A DNA stretch of 64,000 nucleotides from Mucilaginibacter pineti (GCF_900101875.1 NZ_FNAI01000007.1:1-64000); one strand, 5' to 3'; numbered from the stretch's first letter, positions 19,520 to 28,618 are shown. A program made the numbers and translations. Notes: generated by a model from the sequence alone, not told the origin.

Positions 19520-19604
19520 AGTGCGGGGAGTGAGGTGCGGGGAGCGTATTATATTCCTTGTATCATCAGGTCATACGCACCCCACTCTCCGCACCTCGCT
19601 CATC
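19520..19604. repeat. Self-complementary degenerate tandem repeat (unit GTGCGGGGA)
   Basis: The left arm (19521-19547) contains GTGCGGGGA twice plus GTGA. The right arm (19573-19603) contains the complementary GCACCCCAC, CTCCGCACC and CGCTCA units. The arms can fold into a hairpin. It fills the gap between mqnB and mqnD. This is one of a set of such loci in the window, each with its own unit. Confidence 0.75.
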
Positions 19605-19606
19605 TA

Positions 19607-20227
19607 CTAATCGTTAATGATCTTATCAATCAGATCAATGGCAAATGTATTCAGATTTTTTATGGCCAGCCCTATTTGCCAGGCCTCGCGGTTACGTTTT
19701 TCTACATAATTTGACACAGCCCTGATTTGCATACACGCCATACCCATTTGCTGGCAGGCATAAAAAAAGGCGGCACCTTCCATACTCTCCAGCTGGGGGT
19801 TAAGCCGTTCTTGCACTTTTTTAATAGATGCCTCGTTGCCATGAACGGTATTTACGGTTATGGCCCGTGCCTTTTGCAAATGAAAATTGCTGTTTACCTC
19901 GCTAAGCGAAGTGGTAGGGCGGTACGTGTTTTCGCCAAAGCCAAGGGTGGTGATGGGGATAAAATGCTCATCATCTTCGGCACCGGTTTCGGCAAAGGTA
20001 TCTTCAGTTACTTCAACTACATAGCCGGGTTGTATGGCCCTGTCAAAACTGCCCGCAATACCCAGGTTAAGCACCAGGTCGTACTTGGGTTTTGTAAAAT
20101 GCCTGCCCAGCGCAAAGGCGGTGGGCACCATGCCCGCGCCGGTTACCAGCACATCTATTTTGTTGCCAAAGTACTGTGTGAGGGGTTCAATTTCGGGGGC
20201 CGTTGCGGCAACTATGAGTATAAGCAT
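19607..20227 (-). CDS. mqnB: Futalosine hydrolase
   Basis: A 206-residue nucleosidase of the PNP/UDP family. From the ATG at 20227: LILIVAATAPEIEPL, then VLVTGAGMVPTAFALG (about 28-43) and LNLGIAGSFDRAIQPG (about 55-70); ESMEGAAFFYACQQMG (about 148-163) is the nucleoside-binding and catalytic segment; RAVSNYVEKRN follows. It releases hypoxanthine from futalosine in menaquinone synthesis. An upstream in-frame extension to 20479 is rejected because it overlaps the divergent PTPS gene promoter and lacks family sequence. It lies upstream of mqnD and is likely co-transcribed with it. Confidence 0.9.
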   Translation of the reverse strand: MLILIVAATAPEIEPLTQYFGNKIDVLVTGAGMVPTAFALGRHFTKPKYDLVLNLGIAGSFDRAIQPGYVVEVTEDTFAETGAEDDEHFIPITTLGFGENTYRPTTSLSEVNSNFHLQKARAITVNTVHGNEASIKKVQERLNPQLESMEGAAFFYACQQMGMACMQIRAVSNYVEKRNREAWQIGLAIKNLNTFAIDLIDKIIND

Positions 20228-20289
20228 GTAAAACTTTGTAACTACTTTTTTCAGTGCTAAGATAAAACAACTCACCTGTTTTTGTTTTG

Positions 20290-20297
20290 TATATTTG
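20290..20297 (+). promoter_or_regulatory. -7 promoter element of the PTPS-folE pair
   Basis: TATATTTG matches TAnnTTTG exactly, 14 bases before the ATG at 20312, giving a leader of only about 8-10 bases. No clear TTG is seen at the -33 position. Confidence 0.5.
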
Positions 20298-20311
20298 CAC
20301 CCACAAATATT

Positions 20312-20731
20312 ATGATGATATATATTACGCGCAAAGAACATTTTAATGCCGCTCACAGAATGTACCGTGAGGAATGGAGCGCTGAAAAAAACAATGAGGT
20401 ATTTGGCAAATGCGCCAACCCAAACTGGCATGGACATAACTATAATTTGTTTGTAACCATTAAAGGCGAGGTTACCCACGCTACGGGGTACCTTATGGAT
20501 TTAAAAGACCTTAAAGTTGTTATAAACGAACACGTTATTGAAAAGCTGGATCATAAGAACATCAACATGGATGTTGAATTTATGAAGGGCATAATGGCAT
20601 CAACCGAGTTGCTTTGTATTGGGATATTTAACCAGCTTAAAGGCCCTATTGAGGTTAACGAAGGCGTGTTTTTACACTCGGTTAAACTGTATGAAACTGA
20701 AAACAATTCTGCCGAGTATTTTGGCGGATAA
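20312..20731 (+). CDS. 6-pyruvoyl-tetrahydropterin synthase-type enzyme (PTPS/QueD family)
   Basis: A 139-residue T-fold enzyme. The zinc histidines are in HFNAAHR and in HGHNY; the catalytic Cys is in FGKCANPNWHGHNY, and LDHKN.NMD and the C-terminal SVKLYETENN complete the family pattern. The C-x5-HGH spacing and the LDHKN and YETENN segments resemble 6-pyruvoyl-tetrahydropterin synthase (biopterin route) more than E. coli-type QueD, which has C-x3-HGH. Nine bases downstream is folE, which makes its substrate, dihydroneopterin triphosphate. Start at 20312 or the next codon, also ATG. The end product, biopterin or queuosine precursor, is not settled. Confidence 0.85.
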   Translation: MMIYITRKEHFNAAHRMYREEWSAEKNNEVFGKCANPNWHGHNYNLFVTIKGEVTHATGYLMDLKDLKVVINEHVIEKLDHKNINMDVEFMKGIMASTELLCIGIFNQLKGPIEVNEGVFLHSVKLYETENNSAEYFGG

Positions 20732-20740
20732 TTTTATAAG

Positions 20741-21379
20741 ATGAGTAACCACAACCACATTCCGGATCGTGATGACGATATAGACGGATACACCAAAATT
20801 GACCGCTACAACCCCGAACTGATTGATAACCTGTCTGCCCATTATCTTGATGTTTTAAAACAAATTGGCGAGAATCCCGAGCGCGAGGGCCTGTTAAAAA
20901 CCCCCGAGCGTATTGCCAAAGCCATGCTGTACCTAACACATGGTTATGATTTAAACGCAAAGGAAATACTTGGCTCGGCCATGTTTAAGGAAGATTATAG
21001 CCAGATGGTTATAGTTAAGGATATTGAAGTATACTCCATGTGCGAGCACCATATGCTGCCATTTTTTGGCAAGGCGCATATTGCCTACATCCCCAACGGG
21101 TATGTTGTTGGCCTAAGCAAAATACCGCGTATTGTTGACGTATTTGCGCGTCGCCTGCAGGTTCAGGAACGCCTTACCAACGAAATTCGCGATTGTATAC
21201 AGGAAACACTTAACCCAATAGGCGTAGGCGTTGTTATTGAATGCCGTCACCTTTGCATGAGTATGCGCGGTGTACAAAAACAAAACTCGGTAACCACCAC
21301 ATCGGCATTTACCGGCGAGTTTTTAAAAGAAAAAACACGCACCGAATTTTTAAATTTGATAAGCGCTAAGTTGAGTTAA
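20741..21379 (+). CDS. folE: GTP cyclohydrolase I
   Basis: A 212-residue type I GTP cyclohydrolase. Seen: ENPEREGLLKTPERIAKA (about 47-64), EVYSMCEHHMLPFFGKAHIAYIP (about 95-117) with the zinc Cys and His, GLSKIPRIVDVFARRLQVQERLT (about 123-145), and a late ECRHLCMSMRGV with the second zinc Cys. It turns GTP into 7,8-dihydroneopterin triphosphate, the entry to folate, biopterin and queuosine. It sits 9 bases behind the PTPS-type gene and is probably co-transcribed with it. Confidence 0.96.
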   Translation: MSNHNHIPDRDDDIDGYTKIDRYNPELIDNLSAHYLDVLKQIGENPEREGLLKTPERIAKAMLYLTHGYDLNAKEILGSAMFKEDYSQMVIVKDIEVYSMCEHHMLPFFGKAHIAYIPNGYVVGLSKIPRIVDVFARRLQVQERLTNEIRDCIQETLNPIGVGVVIECRHLCMSMRGVQKQNSVTTTSAFTGEFLKEKTRTEFLNLISAKLS

Positions 21380-21384
21380 GCCTT

Positions 21385-21488
21385 AGTTAGAATCAGGAAA
21401 TAAGAATCAAGAACCAAGAGAAGAAAAAACACGGTTTTGAAATTGGAGCTTTTGTAAATCCGAAATCGAACATCCGAAATCCTAAATA
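21385..21488. repeat. Degenerate short tandem repeats before fabD
   Basis: A run built from AGAATCA/AGAACCA units (21389-21424) is followed by a run of ATCCGAA/ATCGAAC units (21457-21487) that ends 4 bases before the fabD start. The arms are not clearly complementary here. It belongs by style to the other locus-specific repeats in the window. Confidence 0.5.
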
Positions 21489-21491
21489 ACA

Positions 21492-22379
21492 ATGAAAGCA
21501 TATATTTTTCCGGGGCAGGGTGCCCAATTTACAGGTATGGGTAAAGATCTTTATGATCAGTCTGACAAAGCCCGCGAACTATTTGAACAAGCAAACGAAA
21601 TTTTAGGTTTCCGCATTACCGATGTAATGTTTGAAGGTACGCCAGAGGACCTGGTTCAAACCAACGTTACCCAGCCGGCCATATTTTTACATTCGGTTAT
21701 TTTAGCCATTGTTTTGGGCGATGATTTTCAGCCCGAAATGGTTGCCGGTCATTCATTGGGCGAGTTTTCGGCCCTGGTAGCTGCCGGTGCTTTATCATTT
21801 GAGGATGGTTTGCGCCTGGTTGCCGCACGCGCCAATGCCATGCAAAAAGCCTGCGAGCTGCAGCCATCAACCATGGCCGCAATTTTAGGTTTGGATGATT
21901 TTACTGTTGAAGATGTATGCCAGCGAGTAAGTGATGTAGTGGTTACCGCCAATTATAACTGCCCGGGGCAACTGGTAATATCTGGCAGTATTGCCGGTAT
22001 TGATGCTGCCTGCGAAAAATTGCTGGCCGCGGGTGCTAAAAGAGCGTTGAAACTAAAAGTAGGGGGCGCGTTTCACTCGCCGCTTATGGAATCGGCACGG
22101 GTTGAGCTGGAAGCAGCTATAGTAGCCACCGAAATAAAAGCACCGGTTTGCCCAATTTATCAGAACATTGATGCAAAACCTTATACCGATCCTGCTGTTA
22201 TAAAACAAAATTTAATTGCCCAACTTACCGGCGCGGTAAGGTGGACACAAACCGTAAAACACATGCTGGAAGACGGCGCTACCTCATTTACAGAGGTTGG
22301 GCCGGGCAAAGTACTGCAGGGCCTTGTAAAAAAGGTTGATATGGAAGTAGCCATAAGCAGCGCTGTTTTACCGCAATAA
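21492..22379 (+). CDS. fabD: Malonyl-CoA:ACP transacylase
   Basis: A 295-residue FabD. GQGAQFTGMG (about 8-17), the nucleophile serine in GHSLGEFSAL (about 86-95), the active-site Arg region (ARANAMQKA) and the catalytic His in GGAFHSPLM (about 195-203) are all present. It loads malonyl groups onto acyl carrier protein for fatty acid synthesis. Length is normal. No other fab gene is adjacent. It ends at a strong terminator. Confidence 0.96.
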   Translation: MKAYIFPGQGAQFTGMGKDLYDQSDKARELFEQANEILGFRITDVMFEGTPEDLVQTNVTQPAIFLHSVILAIVLGDDFQPEMVAGHSLGEFSALVAAGALSFEDGLRLVAARANAMQKACELQPSTMAAILGLDDFTVEDVCQRVSDVVVTANYNCPGQLVISGSIAGIDAACEKLLAAGAKRALKLKVGGAFHSPLMESARVELEAAIVATEIKAPVCPIYQNIDAKPYTDPAVIKQNLIAQLTGAVRWTQTVKHMLEDGATSFTEVGPGKVLQGLVKKVDMEVAISSAVLPQ

Positions 22380-22386
22380 TTAATAA

Positions 22387-22415
22387 AAAGGCACTGAAAA
22401 GTGCCTTTAATTTTA
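22387..22415 (+). terminator. Terminator after fabD
   Basis: A perfect 9-bp stem (AAAGGCACT / AGTGCCTTT) with a GAAA tetraloop, followed by an AATTTTA tail, 8 bases after the fabD stop. Confidence 0.85.
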
Positions 22416-22443
22416 TAAATAAACTGTTACACATCGAAGCAAT

Positions 22444-25400
22444 TTGACTACCTCCGGAAAAATACGTTTGTTGCTTACCCTTATAGGTGTTGGTTTATTG
22501 TTTGCGGCTATTTTTGTTCAAAAAACATATACGCCCTTAAATAACCTGGCCCAAACCGGCCAAACCCTCGAGGATAACCTGCATAAAAAGGAGGTTTACG
22601 TAAACAAGCTGCTTAATGATAAGGAAAGGTTTAACGCCTTTAAAAAACATCCTAATGATGATAACAGGGCCGTTGCCGATATCCAGGAGATAACCGTTGT
22701 TAACAGGATTTGGTTTATTACCACCCGCAATAATAAGCTTGCTTTTTGGAGCGGTATAAAAGTTATCCCCGATGATCTGCAGGCTATAAATAATGGCTAC
22801 TCGTTTATAAAGCAGCCCAACGGCTATTACGAAACCATCCGGAAAACCGAGGGCAATTTCTCTGTTATTTTCTTCATCCCCATAAAAACCAATTTTGCCC
22901 TTACCAACAAATACCTGCAAAACACGTTTGCAAAAGATCTGGTAACCGAGGATAATATTGACATTGCCAGCTTTGCCGATAGGGATATTTACGAGATCCA
23001 CAGCGTTGATAATCATTACCTGTTTTCTATAAAGCAGCGGCCAAACAGTGTTAATTACGCGTTTATATATTATCAGCTGTTATTTTGGATATTAACCGTT
23101 ATTACCCTTTGTGCCTTAATGCACAACGTTTGCTGCTATGTGGCTGCAAAGGGATACGCTTTGTTATCTGTTATTTTTTTAGGACTTTTTATTTTACTGT
23201 TCAGGTTTGTGAACCTGCATTATAACGTCCCGGATTTTACCTACAAGCTCGACGTTTTTAACCCCACCTTTTACGCCTCAAGCGCAGTTTACCCCTCACT
23301 TGGCGATTTTTGCATCAACATACTGGCTATATTTTGGTTTGTTGCCTTTATATACCTGCAACGCCGCCGTTTATTTACCGGCACGTACGGGAAAATGGCA
23401 GGCTACTTAACCGTTATTGCCTGTATATTGATACTGGTAGCGGTATCAACATCGCTCCTGAGTCTTTTTTACGGGCTGGTTATCAACTCCAGAATCAACT
23501 TTAATGTAAATAATGTGCTCAGCCTTTCGTCATTTAGTATGCTGGGCGTATTGATGCTGTGCTTTAGTTTTTTGATATTTTATTTACTGGTAGACGTTAT
23601 CCTGTATTTTTGCCTCAGGCTTGAGGTACCCCGATCGCACCAGTTAGTGCTGCTGGTACTTGGCATTGTGATAACAACCGCGGTTTTTGCATTTTACAAG
23701 GAGTTTACCCTGTTTTATATATTATGGGGCATTCTTATAATTATACGCGCCCAGGGTTTTATACATAATAACGGCAAACTTAATGCCGCTACGTTTTTAA
23801 GTATTTTGGTAATATGCGCGGTTATTGCATCTATAAAACTTAACCACTTTGAAAGTATAAAGGAACAAACCACACGGGCCGCGCTGGTGCAAAAGCTGGA
23901 AGTGCCCGATGATGCCAACGCCGATTATATTTTTAAAAAGATTGAAGGCAAGATAATTGCCGATACTGCCATCCGCAATTATTTTAACGATGGTGTGCGC
24001 AATACAGATTACCTTATAAACCGGTTTCAGAAACTTTATTTTGATGGCTACCTTTCAAAGTACGAGTTTAAGGTGCATGAGTACGACGAAAAGGAGCAGG
24101 CCCTCTCCGGCGATAGCTATTCGCTTGATGTGTTTAAGGACCTGGTGCTGTACAGCTCATTTAAAGTATCAAACTATTTTTACCGCGAAAATGAGTCGTT
24201 CGGGTTTCAGAAATATTTTGCCATACTTCCCATCAACCTTGATGGCAAACAACTGGGTACGCTGGTTATCGAACTACGATCAAAACCCCTGCAGGCCGCC
24301 GGAGCTTTCCCCGAACTGCTGATAGACGGGCGCATAAAACCCGAAGATGATTTTAAAGATTACTCCTACGCCTTTTATATCGATAACAAGCTGCAAAGCC
24401 AGAAAGGAACCTTTGTTTACTCGCTCAACAATACCGAGTTTAAGGGGAATCTTAAAAACTATACCGTTACTACAACCAGCGGGGTAAACACCGCATGGTA
24501 TGATAGTTTTAACAGGTACAATCACCTGATATATAAACCCAGTGCCCGTAACTTAATAGTGGTAAGTAAAGAAGATAACCCGCTGTATTACGGGGTAACA
24601 TCCATCACTTTCTTTTTTGTGATCCTGTTAATATTTAGTGCTGTTGTTATTTTAGTGAGGTGGTGCTGGTTCCGCATCCGCATTCTGCAAATTCAGGATA
24701 ATAAACTGCAATGGGTACTGCGGATAAACTTTGATAAGATCTTGTATAAAACCCGCATCCAGTTTTCTATGATATTTGCCGTGGTGGTTACGCTGGTAAT
24801 GGTGGGCTTTATTACTTTTTTCTCTATAGGCACACAATACCACAACCAGCAGGACAAGCAAATTCGCGATAAAATAACCCGCATTGCAGCCGCCTTTGAA
24901 AGCGGAGGCTACAACAAATATATTTATAATATTAACGAAAAAAGCCAGGTTAGCTTTAATGAACTGGCCAACACCTACGCTACCGATCTTATTTTGTTTG
25001 ATACCAATGGCATACCGCTGGTAACCACGCAACCCAAAATTTACGAAAATGGTTTAGTGGTACGACGCATGAACTCCCGCGCTTTCATATTTCTGAGCAA
25101 ACTTCAAAAATCGGAATTTGTGAACGAAGAAAAGATAGGCGATTTGAGTTATAAAGCGGCCTACGCACCTATAATAACCACATCAAACAAAACCATAGCC
25201 TACATACAACTGCCTTATTTTTCAAATGAGGCCGACTACCGCGAGCGTATCAGCTCGTTATTAAACGTAATGATAAACGTGTACGCATTGGTATTTGTGG
25301 CCATTGGTTTATTTGCCATTATTATTGCGCGGCAAATTACGGCCCCGCTTAATTTTATACAGCAAAGTTTAAGTAAAACCATCTACGGTAAAAAGAACGA

Positions 25401-26172
25401 GCCGATAAAATGGTCACGCAATGACGAGATAGGGGCGCTGGTTACCGAGTACAATAAAATGATCTCGGCCCTGGAAAACAGCGCGCATAGGCTGGCACAA
25501 TCCGAGCGGGAAAGCGCCTGGCGCGAAATGGCCAAACAGGTAGCCCATGAAATTAAAAATCCGCTTACACCGCTTAAACTTGGCTTGCAGCTGCTTGATA
25601 AATCATGGAAGGATAAAGACCCCAAATTTGATCAGAAGTTTGAGCGTTTCAGCAAATCATTTGTGGAACAGATAGAGAGCTTATCGTCCATAGCATCGGA
25701 GTTTTCGGCCTTTGCCAAAATGCCCGATACGCGCATTGAGCAGATAAATATTTTTGAAATGCTGGGTCAGGCGGTAACCATTTTTAAACAGATGGATAAT
25801 ATCAGCATCCTTTATGCCCAGCCCGAAACACCATTTATAGTAGCTGCAGACCGTGACCAATTGCTGCGCTGTTTTAACAACCTGCTTAAAAATGCCATTG
25901 AAGCTACCCCGCAGGGCAGGCAGGGTATTATTGACATCCATTACCTGATAACCAGTAAAAACGTATTGTTAACCATAAAGGATAACGGCAACGGCATCCC
26001 CGAAAACATGCGCGAAAAAATATTTGAACCCAACTTTACCACCAAAAGTTCGGGCACGGGCCTTGGCCTTGCATTCGTAAAAAACTCCATAGAAAACGCC
26101 AACGGCAAAATATGGTTCGAAACCACCATGGAAATAGGCACCACATTTTACCTGAGCTTTCCATCGGCGTAA
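22444..26172 (+). CDS. Very large multi-membrane sensor histidine kinase (NtrY-like core)
   Basis: A 1242-residue membrane kinase. One helix at about 8-26, an extracytoplasmic region to about 210, then about eight helices between 211 and 470, a second extracytoplasmic stretch (about 480-715), helices near 718-738 and 777-798, a third sensor region, a last helix near 945-967, then HAMP (about 965-1018), the phospho-acceptor box (His 1035 in AHEIKNPLTPL) and a HATPase domain with N-box (NNLLKNAIEA), DNGNGIP and GTGLGLAFVKNS. The H-box type is that of NtrY-like kinases. The start must be TTG at 22444: a stop lies 24 bases upstream and no ATG follows until about residue 222. No response regulator is adjacent. 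Confidence 0.9.
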   Translation: MTTSGKIRLLLTLIGVGLLFAAIFVQKTYTPLNNLAQTGQTLEDNLHKKEVYVNKLLNDKERFNAFKKHPNDDNRAVADIQEITVVNRIWFITTRNNKLAFWSGIKVIPDDLQAINNGYSFIKQPNGYYETIRKTEGNFSVIFFIPIKTNFALTNKYLQNTFAKDLVTEDNIDIASFADRDIYEIHSVDNHYLFSIKQRPNSVNYAFIYYQLLFWILTVITLCALMHNVCCYVAAKGYALLSVIFLGLFILLFRFVNLHYNVPDFTYKLDVFNPTFYASSAVYPSLGDFCINILAIFWFVAFIYLQRRRLFTGTYGKMAGYLTVIACILILVAVSTSLLSLFYGLVINSRINFNVNNVLSLSSFSMLGVLMLCFSFLIFYLLVDVILYFCLRLEVPRSHQLVLLVLGIVITTAVFAFYKEFTLFYILWGILIIIRAQGFIHNNGKLNAATFLSILVICAVIASIKLNHFESIKEQTTRAALVQKLEVPDDANADYIFKKIEGKIIADTAIRNYFNDGVRNTDYLINRFQKLYFDGYLSKYEFKVHEYDEKEQALSGDSYSLDVFKDLVLYSSFKVSNYFYRENESFGFQKYFAILPINLDGKQLGTLVIELRSKPLQAAGAFPELLIDGRIKPEDDFKDYSYAFYIDNKLQSQKGTFVYSLNNTEFKGNLKNYTVTTTSGVNTAWYDSFNRYNHLIYKPSARNLIVVSKEDNPLYYGVTSITFFFVILLIFSAVVILVRWCWFRIRILQIQDNKLQWVLRINFDKILYKTRIQFSMIFAVVVTLVMVGFITFFSIGTQYHNQQDKQIRDKITRIAAAFESGGYNKYIYNINEKSQVSFNELANTYATDLILFDTNGIPLVTTQPKIYENGLVVRRMNSRAFIFLSKLQKSEFVNEEKIGDLSYKAAYAPIITTSNKTIAYIQLPYFSNEADYRERISSLLNVMINVYALVFVAIGLFAIIIARQITAPLNFIQQSLSKTIYGKKNEPIKWSRNDEIGALVTEYNKMISALENSAHRLAQSERESAWREMAKQVAHEIKNPLTPLKLGLQLLDKSWKDKDPKFDQKFERFSKSFVEQIESLSSIASEFSAFAKMPDTRIEQINIFEMLGQAVTIFKQMDNISILYAQPETPFIVAADRDQLLRCFNNLLKNAIEATPQGRQGIIDIHYLITSKNVLLTIKDNGNGIPENMREKIFEPNFTTKSSGTGLGLAFVKNSIENANGKIWFETTMEIGTTFYLSFPSA

Positions 26173-26178
26173 TCTGGA

Positions 26179-26211
26179 GGTAAAAGGTAAAAGGCGAAAG
26201 GTAAAAGGTTT
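26179..26211. repeat. Left arm of a split degenerate repeat (unit AAAAGG)
   Basis: GGTAAAAGG-type units repeated directly after the kinase stop. The reverse complement (AACCTTTCGCCTTTTCCC) appears at 26531-26556, so the two arms bracket the 242-bp palindromic element between them. Confidence 0.7.
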
Positions 26212-26234
26212 GAAAAAGGGATGCGAATCTCGGA

Positions 26235-26476
26235 GTCGCCCGGCTCTTGCCCATAAGTGTTCGGAAGATTAAAAAATTTGTCATTTCGAACGAGGTACGA
26301 GGAGAAATCTTATTCGATATGCCTCAAAACACTGTATTCCGCAGAAGATTTTTCGCTATCGCTCAAGAGGTAGTTTCTCTTTTGCGCCACGCTTTCACCC
26401 ACCTGAGCTCAATCGAAATGACAAACTTTTTATAAAATTCAGTCTTTCCAACACTTATGGGCAGGAGCCGAGCGAC
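26235..26476. mobile_element. 242-bp palindromic (MITE/REP-like) element with 27-bp inverted ends
   Basis: The outer inverted repeats are 26235-26261 and 26450-26476, 25 of 27 bases paired (core GCCCATAAGTGTT). A second inner pair is a perfect 13-bp match: TTTGTCATTTCGA at 26277-26289 and its complement at 26413-26425. The interior holds GAGGTACGAGGAGAAATCT, related to GAGGTACGAAGAATCT in the element at 28541. No reading frame is credible. It lies between the convergent ends of the kinase and DinB genes. Confidence 0.7.
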
Positions 26477-26530
26477 GGTAGCGGGTAAGCACTCGTTACA
26501 AACGAGCGCAATGACGAGTGGAATGTTTTT

Positions 26531-26556
26531 AACCTTTCGCCTTTTCCCTTTAACCT
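26531..26556. repeat. Right arm of the split AAAAGG repeat
   Basis: Complementary to the left arm at 26179-26211. Its last two bases overlap the stop codon of the DinB gene on the minus strand. Confidence 0.65.
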
Positions 26557-27091
26557 AACTCCGCACCATAAACTTCTTCACTGTTTCGGTAACGTGGGCA
26601 AGGTGGTGGTTGCTGTGCCAGGCGTAAAGGGCCAGGCCTTTTTTTAGGGAAACGATATCGCCGGATGCTGGGTGAACAAAGGTGCGGGCCCATTCGTTTT
26701 CGGTAAAACTTTCAAACAGGGCCACAAAATGTATGTGGATGCCTTCCAGCATTTTTAATGACGATTCTACAGGCAGGCGGTAATCGGGCAGCAGGGCCCA
26801 GTCGGCCTCCTCGTAGGGTTTTATAACGGGGTTGTTTTCAGTAAGGGCCAGTTTAAAACGAGTAATGGAATTCATGTGGCTATCGGCCAGGTGATGGATC
26901 ACCTGCCTCAGTGTCCACCCGCCGGTGCGGTAGGGGGTATCCAGTTCCTGGTAATTAAGACCGGTAATGGCATGGCGCAATTTACCCGGCAGCGTGGCTA
27001 TATCGTCAATCCAACCGCGCATATCCTCGCTGGTATAAGAGGCCGGCGGGGCAAATTTGCCAATGGGGTACTTCATTTGTTCGTCTGTCAT
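26555..27091 (-). CDS. DinB/YfiT-family protein (putative thiol transferase)
   Basis: A 178-residue four-helix DinB-fold protein. The YfiT (BstA) pattern is visible: YPIGKFAPP at the N-terminus, RTGGWTLRQVIHHLADSHMN with the first metal His, and YAWHSNHHLAHV with the other two. The subfamily is a nickel or zinc thiol S-transferase, linked to bacillithiol in Firmicutes and some Bacteroidota. The start is taken as the ATG at 27091 (MTDEQMKYP); ATGs up to 27136 are possible. It is divergent from the FAD enzyme gene. Confidence 0.87.
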   Translation of the reverse strand: MTDEQMKYPIGKFAPPASYTSEDMRGWIDDIATLPGKLRHAITGLNYQELDTPYRTGGWTLRQVIHHLADSHMNSITRFKLALTENNPVIKPYEEADWALLPDYRLPVESSLKMLEGIHIHFVALFESFTENEWARTFVHPASGDIVSLKKGLALYAWHSNHHLAHVTETVKKFMVRS

Positions 27092-27176
27092 AAGCATAAA
27101 AAAATTTAATTTAGGCATAATTTTATAGTAGCGCAAGCTTTAAGCTAATTTAGCGTTCTGTACATTATTTACGCCG

Positions 27177-28517
27177 ATGATAAAAAAGCTACTTTTAGCA
27201 CTGCTTCTTTTTAATTGCTCCTTAACCTACGCCCAAACCATTAAAACAGATATTTTGGTAATAGGCGGCGATGCCGGCGGCACGGCGGCAGCCATTCAAG
27301 GCGCGCGCAGCAAGCTAAAAACCTTACTCATTGAACCAGGCGCGCAGTTGTGCCAGGCCATGACTTCGCAAAGCATGGTGACTATTACCAGAGGGACGGA
27401 TCTGCCATCGGGGATCTGGGGCGAGTTTCGTAAAAGAACCATCGAGTTTTATAAAAAAACGCCGGGGTATGATACCGCGCATAATGCCAGCCTGCATTTG
27501 GAGCCCTATACCGGCGCCGCCATCTTCAAAAAAATAGCTGATACGGTTAAAAATCTGACCGTAAAGCTCAATACCTCATTTTCTACCGTAAAAAGGGATG
27601 GTGATGTTTGGGAGATAACCATCAGCCAAAACGGGAAATCGCAGTTGGTAAAGGCCAAAGTAATTATTGATGCAACGCAGGGTGCCACGGTAGCGGCAAA
27701 GCTGGGCATAGCCGTTAAGTCATTTGATTTTGGGGCAGCTAACCAGCAGTCGACTTTGTACCGTACCAGTATTGCCATGGGCGATAGCTTCCCCGGGCAA
27801 GGTGCGGATGGTGTGGTGCCGGCGGGTAATTATCCGCCATATCCGTCGTATTGCATCCCGCTTAATAGTATTGTTGTAAAACAGGTTGATAATTTATTGG
27901 TAACCGCCGCGCTTATCCCCGGCGATGATATCCAGTACCTTGCCGGTCAGCTTACCCTTGGGCAGGGTGCGGGAACGGCTGCTGCTTTTTGCGCGTTTTT
28001 TAAAACCACCACAAAAAAGCTGGATCCCCGTACCGTACAAGGCGAAATACTGGATTTTAAAGGTTACCTATTGCCCTTTGCCGATGTAAAACCAAACGAC
28101 CCGTACATGAGGGCCATACAACAGGTTGGCGCAACCGGCTTATTAAAAGGCTTGCCGCATACAATTAGCAATGGCGTAACCCAACTGTTTTTCATGCCCG
28201 ATTCTGTAGTGAACACCGCCGAGGTTAAACCGCTGATCATGGAGATTTACACCCGCGCCTTTTTGTGGTTTAATAAGGAGAAGCCGGGCAATAAATTTAC
28301 GGTGGGCAACCTCATGTCGTTCATTAGTGAGATAACGCTTACCGAGCCCAAAACCTTACAGCTTAGTCTGCAAAAAAACTGGAAAACGGAGTATAAATTT
28401 ACTGCCAATTTTGATATGACCCGCCCGGTTACCCGCCGCGAGTTTGCCGTACTGGCCAACAAGTTTTTGAACCCCTTTGCCCGGAAGGTTGATTTGAATG
28501 GCAATATGGTGAATTAG
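27177..28517 (+). CDS. Secreted FAD-dependent oxidoreductase
   Basis: A 446-residue FAD_oxidored-type protein. Signal peptide (about 1-19, ending TYAQ), then the dinucleotide fold DILVIGGDAGGTAAAIQGAR (about 24-43) with the E of LLIEPG at the end of the second strand, and IDATQGATVAAKLG (about 160-173). The C-terminal part contains LTLGQGAGTAAAF, which in the family closes the FAD site. The export signal indicates a periplasmic or surface enzyme, as in related proteins beside polysaccharide genes. The substrate is unknown and no partner gene is adjacent. Confidence 0.85.
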   Translation: MIKKLLLALLLFNCSLTYAQTIKTDILVIGGDAGGTAAAIQGARSKLKTLLIEPGAQLCQAMTSQSMVTITRGTDLPSGIWGEFRKRTIEFYKKTPGYDTAHNASLHLEPYTGAAIFKKIADTVKNLTVKLNTSFSTVKRDGDVWEITISQNGKSQLVKAKVIIDATQGATVAAKLGIAVKSFDFGAANQQSTLYRTSIAMGDSFPGQGADGVVPAGNYPPYPSYCIPLNSIVVKQVDNLLVTAALIPGDDIQYLAGQLTLGQGAGTAAAFCAFFKTTTKKLDPRTVQGEILDFKGYLLPFADVKPNDPYMRAIQQVGATGLLKGLPHTISNGVTQLFFMPDSVVNTAEVKPLIMEIYTRAFLWFNKEKPGNKFTVGNLMSFISEITLTEPKTLQLSLQKNWKTEYKFTANFDMTRPVTRREFAVLANKFLNPFARKVDLNGNMVN

Positions 28518-28540
28518 GGGCAACTTCAGGTTAAAAGAGA

Positions 28541-28618
28541 TTGTCATTCTGAGGTACGAAGAATCTACTCTGCTACTATACTTGCTCACGGATAGATGCT
28601 TCGTGCCTCAGCATGACA
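28541..28618. repeat. Palindromic element of the GTCATTCTGAG family
   Basis: TGTCATTCTGAGGTACGAAGAATCT (28542-28566) pairs with 28594-28618 at 22 of 25 bases around a 27-base loop. It lies 24 bases after the FAD enzyme stop. It has the same core as the elements at 42390 and, more distantly, 26277. The gap from 28619 to 28842 is AT-rich and contains a further TAAGCGGT...ACCGCTGTTA pair (about 28704-28778) that may be part of the Ter promoter region. Confidence 0.75.

Noticed and set aside
19727..20260. A 177-residue frame opposite mqnB
   Set aside because: It is a shadow of mqnB; its sequence is Gly/Arg/His-rich without a family pattern.
20228..20479. An 84-residue N-terminal extension of MqnB
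   Set aside because: It overlaps the divergent PTPS gene and has no family similarity; the normal start MLILIVAATAPE is at 20227.
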